Source: Oscillospiraceae bacterium
GTDB lineage: Bacteria > Bacillota > Clostridia > Oscillospirales > Oscillospiraceae
Assembly: GCA_015067435.1 (NCBI GenBank)
Contig: SVMM01000003.1
Coordinates: forward strand, 124,001-188,000
Reading direction: 5' to 3'
Length of the DNA: 64,000 nt
Shown: in pieces, positions 59,921 to 64,000 of the stretch
Layout of the letters: every line of letters starts with the position of its first letter
Position numbering within the stretch: the first letter of the stretch is position 1
Made by a program: the position numbers and the translations under genes
The notes under the pieces: model-generated
Database searches by the model: none
What the model was told of the DNA's origin: nothing
What the model saw: the letters and a program-made list of their open reading frames with translations, nothing else

Positions 59921-61488
59921 ACGGCATCGACCTGTTTGACAGTATCACGGCGCTGCCCGCCGAGCTGGTGGAGGAGGCGGAGACGCACCGTTTCCGGAAG
60001 ACAACGCCGTGGCTGCGCTACGCGGCGGCAGCCGCCGCGCTCATCCTGGCGGTCGGCGTCGGCGGCGTGCTGACGGGGCGCATCCATCCGCCCATGGCAG
60101 GTTCGGGCAGCGGAGGCGGTTCGCCCTACGCGGGCGGAGGCGGCGACGAGGGCGGCGAGAACGGGTACAGCTACATGCACTATGTCGGTCCCGTCCTGCC
60201 GCTAACGGCAATGGGCGACGCGGCGGGCGTCGCCGTCGAGCGGCACGTGGACTACGATTTTTCGCCCTACGAGACGCGGACGGAAAACCTTGGCGACGGC
60301 GGAACCTATGAAGCGTGGAGCTCGGCAGCCATCGTCACCGACGACTATATGCTGACCAATACGACGGAAGATGACAAAACGCTGACGCTGCTCTATCCCG
60401 CGGCGATGACGGTCAACGAGGCCGTGGAGCAGCTGCCGGCCATTGCGGTGGACGGTGTGAAACGTGAAACGGCGATATACGCCGGGCCGTATTCCGGCGG
60501 TTTTCGCGACGCGAGCGGCGGGCACGATCCGAATGAGCGGGTCAATCTGGATGAGATATCCGACTGGGAGGGCTATGCTTCGCTGCTCTCGGGCGACAGC
60601 TATCAGGCGGCGGCGTTCGCGCCCGCGCCCGATCTCAACGTGCCGGTCACGGTCTATAAGGTGGACGACTACGTCTGCGCGCCGACGGACGCGGTGTACC
60701 CCTCGCTGCAGATCTCGTTCCGCGTCGACTACAACCAGACGACTGTGATGACCTACGGCTCCAACGGCGGCTCGGACGATGCGCAGCACGGCAAGTGCTC
60801 ACGTATCGTCGGCGGGCTCACAAACGAGTACCGGCCGGCGGAACCGATGTATATCGTTCTGTACGGCGACGACATCGACGGCTATACCTTACAGGGCTAC
60901 GCAAACATGGGCGGCGATCCGGGGACGGAGATCGACGCGTCGGCGACGGTCACGCGCTATGAGACGACGCTGGACGCCTTCCTGCGGCAGATCATCGACG
61001 GGATGCTGGACGGACGGTATGAGTGGCAGTACGGCGCGGACCTGGCGGCGAGTGAAATACCGCGGGAGCTGCTGTACCGGCTGGCGGCGGAGCTGCTGAC
61101 CCAATACGGCGTTTTGAGCGACGATCCGTACGAGCGCTATTTCGGGAGGCTGGAGGAGTTGTTCGAGGCGTATTCCATGCGGCGCATCCTCTATCTCTCG
61201 TTCGACGTGACCGTTCCGGCGGGAGAGAGCGTGCGGATCACGGCGGCCATGCGCCGCGACGGCAGCCACGACTTCATCGGGAAGAAGAAAAACGTCGACG
61301 GCTACGACCTCGCCACGCGCCTCGGCTCGACGCTCTCCTTCACCGCCCAGCGCGCCTCGGTCAGCCATACGGATGAAATCGTCATGGGTGAGAATAGCTT
61401 CGGCTTCGATCCCGACCGCGGCGTCACGGAGGTCGCGCTCGACCCGGCTGTGGAGCACTACTGGATGCAGGTGATGAAGCGGCAATAA
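59917..61488 (+). CDS. Membrane protein partner of the ECF sigma factor (anti-sigma/sensor candidate)
   Basis: This 523-residue protein has a cytoplasmic N-terminal stretch of 34 residues (N-G-I-D-L-F-D-S-I-T-A-L-P-A-E-L-V-E-E-A), one transmembrane helix (35-54) and a Gly/Ser-rich stem. The extracellular part of about 440 residues contains V-D-Y-D-F-S-P-Y, E-D-D-K-T-L-T-L-L-Y-P and R-I-L-Y-L-S-F-D-V-T-V-P. No zinc-type H-x3-C-x2-C anti-sigma motif is present. The short N-terminal helix resembles other clostridial sigma-linked membrane proteins. Translation is coupled to the sigma gene. An anti-sigma sensor for an envelope signal is the best inference. Confidence 0.75.
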   Translation: MNGIDLFDSITALPAELVEEAETHRFRKTTPWLRYAAAAAALILAVGVGGVLTGRIHPPMAGSGSGGGSPYAGGGGDEGGENGYSYMHYVGPVLPLTAMGDAAGVAVERHVDYDFSPYETRTENLGDGGTYEAWSSAAIVTDDYMLTNTTEDDKTLTLLYPAAMTVNEAVEQLPAIAVDGVKRETAIYAGPYSGGFRDASGGHDPNERVNLDEISDWEGYASLLSGDSYQAAAFAPAPDLNVPVTVYKVDDYVCAPTDAVYPSLQISFRVDYNQTTVMTYGSNGGSDDAQHGKCSRIVGGLTNEYRPAEPMYIVLYGDDIDGYTLQGYANMGGDPGTEIDASATVTRYETTLDAFLRQIIDGMLDGRYEWQYGADLAASEIPRELLYRLAAELLTQYGVLSDDPYERYFGRLEELFEAYSMRRILYLSFDVTVPAGESVRITAAMRRDGSHDFIGKKKNVDGYDLATRLGSTLSFTAQRASVSHTDEIVMGENSFGFDPDRGVTEVALDPAVEHYWMQVMKRQ

Positions 61489-61494
61489 AAAATG

Positions 61495-61538
61495 CGGCTG
61501 TGCGGAAACGGTTCGTTTCCGCGCAGCCGTGTTTTTTT
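61495..61538. terminator. Terminator of the ECF operon
   Basis: A 16-position stem with one mismatch around a 3-base loop (61495-61530), followed by seven T. The adjacent convergent kinase gene ends 6 bases further on. Confidence 0.88.
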
Positions 61539-61543
61539 CATAT

Positions 61544-64000
61544 TCATTCGTTCGGCGCGTCTGGCAGCAGCTGCTCCAGCTCCTCCCACTCGAAGTTGTC
61601 CGCCGCCTGCCGCATCTTCGCGAGGCGCTCGCCCTCGCCGTCCGGCAGGCGATAGCTCGCGAGCGAGCCCAGCATCTCCGCCGCACGGTCGTATTCGAAC
61701 TCCGAGAGCAGCGCGCGGATCATGCCGTAGGTCTTTTGCAGCTGCGCCTCCGAAAGCGGCGGCAATACGTCGTCGGGCGCGTTCTCCTTCTCCGGCGCGG
61801 CGAGCGGCGCGAGATGGTGTCCCAACGCGCGGCAGCGCGCCAGCAGGCCGTCCAGCTCCTCGTCCAGCGTCCTGGTGTCGCCCGCCTTGCCCGCCATTTC
61901 CAGCCGCTCCGCCATCGCGCTGATCTCGCCCGCGCCGATGGCGCGCGACGTGCTCTTGAGCGCGTGCATCTTGAGCGCGGTGAGCGCGACGTCGCCTCCG
62001 GCGTAGCAGGCCTCGACCTCGTCCGCGAAGGAAAGGGCGGTTCCGGCATAGATCTTCAGCGTGTCGAGATACGTCTCCTCCGTGCCGCAGAACTTCAGTC
62101 CGAGCGACACGTCGATCTCCCCCGTTTCGCCGAGCCAGTCCGGCAGCACGTGCGCTTCCTCCGGCTCCGTTTCCTCCGGTTCCGGTTTCTCCTGCTCCGG
62201 TTTCTTTTTTCGCTGCTTCTGCGTCTCCACCCGGCGCAGCTTGTCCAGCGGCAGGCGGTCCATGAGCATCTTCTCCAGCGCCCTGCTGTCCACGGGCTTG
62301 GACAGATAGTCGGAAAAGCCCACGTCGAGGTACAGCTCCCGCGAGCCGGAGATCGCGTTCGCGGTCAGCGCGATGAACTCCGTCTCCTCCGTCCCCGGCA
62401 GCTTTTTCATCTCTTGCAGCGTTTCGATGCCGTCCATGCCGGGCATCATGTGGTCGATGAAGATAACGTCATAGTGGTGCTGCTTCACCAGTTCGACCGC
62501 GTCGTAACCGGACGTCGCCGTGTCGACCGTGATCTGCGTCTTCTTGAGCAGCCCCTTGATGAGCGTCAGGTTGACCGCCATGTCGTCCACGACCAGTATC
62601 CGCGCGCGCGGCGCGTGGAACAGCTCGCTGTAGGCGGCGCGCTGCGCGCCGTCCCCCTCCAGCCGGACGGAATAGTTTCGGATGGGCGACCACTTGACGA
62701 CCGGCTGCTCCACCGAGAAGGCGAACGTCGAGCCCTCGCCGTAGACGCTGTGCACCTCCAGCTCGCTGCCCATGAGCGAGAGCAGGTGCTTCGTGATGCT
62801 CATGCCGAGGCCCGTGCCCTCGATGTAATAATTGCGCGCTTCCTCGATGCGGGCAAACGGGGAGAACAGCCTTTCCAGGTCCTCCTCTTTCATGCCGATG
62901 CCCGTGTCGGTGACGCTGAACCGGAGCGAGATCTTGTCCTCGGAGAGCTTCTCGAAGCCGATCTCCAGCTTCACCGAGCCCTTCTCCGTGTATTTCACCG
63001 CGTTCGTCAGGATATTGATGACGCATTGGCGGATGCGGATCTCGTCGCCGTACAGCAGATGGGGCGTGCGCTCGTCCGCCTGCACCTCGAAGCGGAGCCC
63101 CTTCTTCTCCGCGCGGCCGCGCGTCATGTTCACCAGGTCGTTAATCAGCGTGCTGAGGTTGTACTGCGTGGGCACGATCTCCATCTTGCCCTCTTCGACC
63201 TTGGAAAAGTCCAGAATGTCGTTGATGATCGTCAGCAGCGTTTTTCCCGCGTTTTCGATGTTCTCCGCATAGGTCAGGATGTCGCTTTCGCTGCTCTCGC
63301 GCAGGATCATCTCGTCCATGCCGAGGATGGCGTTGATCGGCGTGCGGATCTCGTGCGACATGTTGGCGAGGAACGACGACTTGGCGCGGTTCGCGTTGTC
63401 CGCGTAGGTCTTCTGCTCCCTGTCGCGCAGCGCGTCCCGCGCCGTCTGCAGCACGGTCGCGCCCAGCAGGAAAATGAGGCCGATGCCGAGGAAGAGTCCG
63501 AAGCGCGGCGTCGCCGCGAAGTAGAAGTCCAACAGCTCCAGAGCGCCGAAGAAGGCCAGGCCGAGCATCCCCATCGCGGTGGCGAAATACTCCTTGATCC
63601 TGCCCGAACGGCCGTCCAGCACAAGCGTCACGAACGCCAGCAGGATGGCAAGCGCCGCCCAGCTGTGTGAAATATCGAGCGTATTGTAATAGTCGGCGAC
63701 GCCGGCGGCGTTCAGCACGGAGTTCACGAGCACCTGTATCAGGATGACCGTCTCCATCGCCACATAATACTTTTCGTAGCGGTGCTTTTGCAGCTCGTTG
63801 AAATACATCATCACGAACGCCGGCAGGATCTCGATGAGGAGGAACGAGAAAACGTTGCTCAGGGACGGCGCGCGGAAGAGCAGCTGGCGGATCGCCGACT
63901 CGCTGAGCGACCACATGCCGGCGACCAAAATCGCCTCGCCGAGGTACAAAACGGTTCTGACGGAGGGCATCCGTTTGCGGACATAGAAGCAAAATCCGAC
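61544..64000 (-). CDS. Hybrid sensor histidine kinase with receiver and HPt domains (5' end beyond window)
   Basis: 818 codons are visible and the frame is open to the edge, so the start lies outside or at an internal ATG (63970). The hydrophobic N-terminal part has about six helices, reminiscent of a 7TMR-type membrane sensor (G-F-C-F-Y-V-R-K-R at the edge). Then come H box M-S-H-E-I-R-T-P (206 residues after ATG 63970), N box I-L-T-N-A-V-K-Y, and G boxes D-T-G-I-G-M and G-T-G-L-G-M. A receiver follows with V-V-D-D-M-A and F-I-D-H-M-M-P-G, then a charged Lys/Glu/Pro linker. A C-terminal HPt domain carries M-H-A-L-K-S-T-S-R. It holds a full His-Asp-His relay; the final regulator is not in view. 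Confidence 0.9.
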   Translation of the reverse strand, partial: VGFCFYVRKRMPSVRTVLYLGEAILVAGMWSLSESAIRQLLFRAPSLSNVFSFLLIEILPAFVMMYFNELQKHRYEKYYVAMETVILIQVLVNSVLNAAGVADYYNTLDISHSWAALAILLAFVTLVLDGRSGRIKEYFATAMGMLGLAFFGALELLDFYFAATPRFGLFLGIGLIFLLGATVLQTARDALRDREQKTYADNANRAKSSFLANMSHEIRTPINAILGMDEMILRESSESDILTYAENIENAGKTLLTIINDILDFSKVEEGKMEIVPTQYNLSTLINDLVNMTRGRAEKKGLRFEVQADERTPHLLYGDEIRIRQCVINILTNAVKYTEKGSVKLEIGFEKLSEDKISLRFSVTDTGIGMKEEDLERLFSPFARIEEARNYYIEGTGLGMSITKHLLSLMGSELEVHSVYGEGSTFAFSVEQPVVKWSPIRNYSVRLEGDGAQRAAYSELFHAPRARILVVDDMAVNLTLIKGLLKKTQITVDTATSGYDAVELVKQHHYDVIFIDHMMPGMDGIETLQEMKKLPGTEETEFIALTANAISGSRELYLDVGFSDYLSKPVDSRALEKMLMDRLPLDKLRRVETQKQRKKKPEQEKPEPEETEPEEAHVLPDWLGETGEIDVSLGLKFCGTEETYLDTLKIYAGTALSFADEVEACYAGGDVALTALKMHALKSTSRAIGAGEISAMAERLEMAGKAGDTRTLDEELDGLLARCRALGHHLAPLAAPEKENAPDDVLPPLSEAQLQKTYGMIRALLSEFEYDRAAEMLGSLASYRLPDGEGERLAKMRQAADNFEWEELEQLLPDAPNE

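Overview
This is 64 kb of GC-rich, densely coding DNA. It looks like a chromosome segment from a high-GC anaerobic member of the Clostridia, most like Oscillospirales; that is inference from gene content. The supporting features are AGGAGG-type ribosome sites, lipoprotein binding proteins with low-complexity linkers, S-layer homology (SLH) proteins, a type III glutamine synthetase beside a type I enzyme with an ANTAR regulator, TRAP and oligopeptide importers, and a CotH/VTC/DUF4956 set. I found no tRNA, rRNA, CRISPR, insertion sequence or phage. No gene-free stretch exceeds 300 bases. Many very long antisense frames exist; I treat them as GC-driven shadows.

Layout. 1-3.7 kb: the start of a response regulator, a divergent P-loop kinase, then a cytoplasmic BMP-type protein coupled to a phosphoesterase. 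3.7-11.6 kb (minus strand): a seven-gene Dpp/Opp operon with a serine hydrolase and a D-aminoacylase, probably for salvage of D-amino-acid peptides. 11.8-13.1 kb: a small membrane protein and a DMT-type exporter. 13.1-18.7 kb: a CotH kinase-like protein, DUF4956 and a VTC polyphosphate polymerase, divergent from an OmpR-family two-component system. Both promoters carry tandem TTTAAG-type boxes where a -35 should be. 18.8-21 kb: a hybrid histidine kinase and an AlkA-type DNA glycosylase.

21-28.5 kb: a LacI-family regulator divergent from a TRAP importer operon with a GDPD-type esterase, an Ldh-family dehydrogenase and a malic enzyme. 28.5-35.2 kb: an Old Yellow Enzyme-type reductase, a YwlG-type protein, a Nim-like flavoprotein, an SLH 5'-nucleotidase and an unrecognised protein. 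35.4-41.9 kb: an Fbp/Afu-type ABC importer with a ROK-type kinase and a D-lyxose isomerase, which suggests a sugar or sugar-phosphate substrate rather than iron. 42-43.7 kb: a PAS-GGDEF-EAL protein.

43.8-51.4 kb: nitrogen and amide metabolism: asparagine synthetase, GlnN with a terminator inside its leader, a type I glutamine synthetase, an ANTAR regulator and CTP synthase. 51.4-53.6 kb: an HD-GYP protein with an ECF-S-like membrane front end. 53.7-59.2 kb: an unusual four-gene minus-strand operon: a large SLH protein with a papain-like motif, a YbjQ-type gene broken by an in-frame stop, and two proteins sharing an N-terminal octapeptide. This is my best candidate for something undescribed. 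59.3-64 kb: an ECF sigma factor with a membrane partner, and a hybrid kinase that runs off the right edge.
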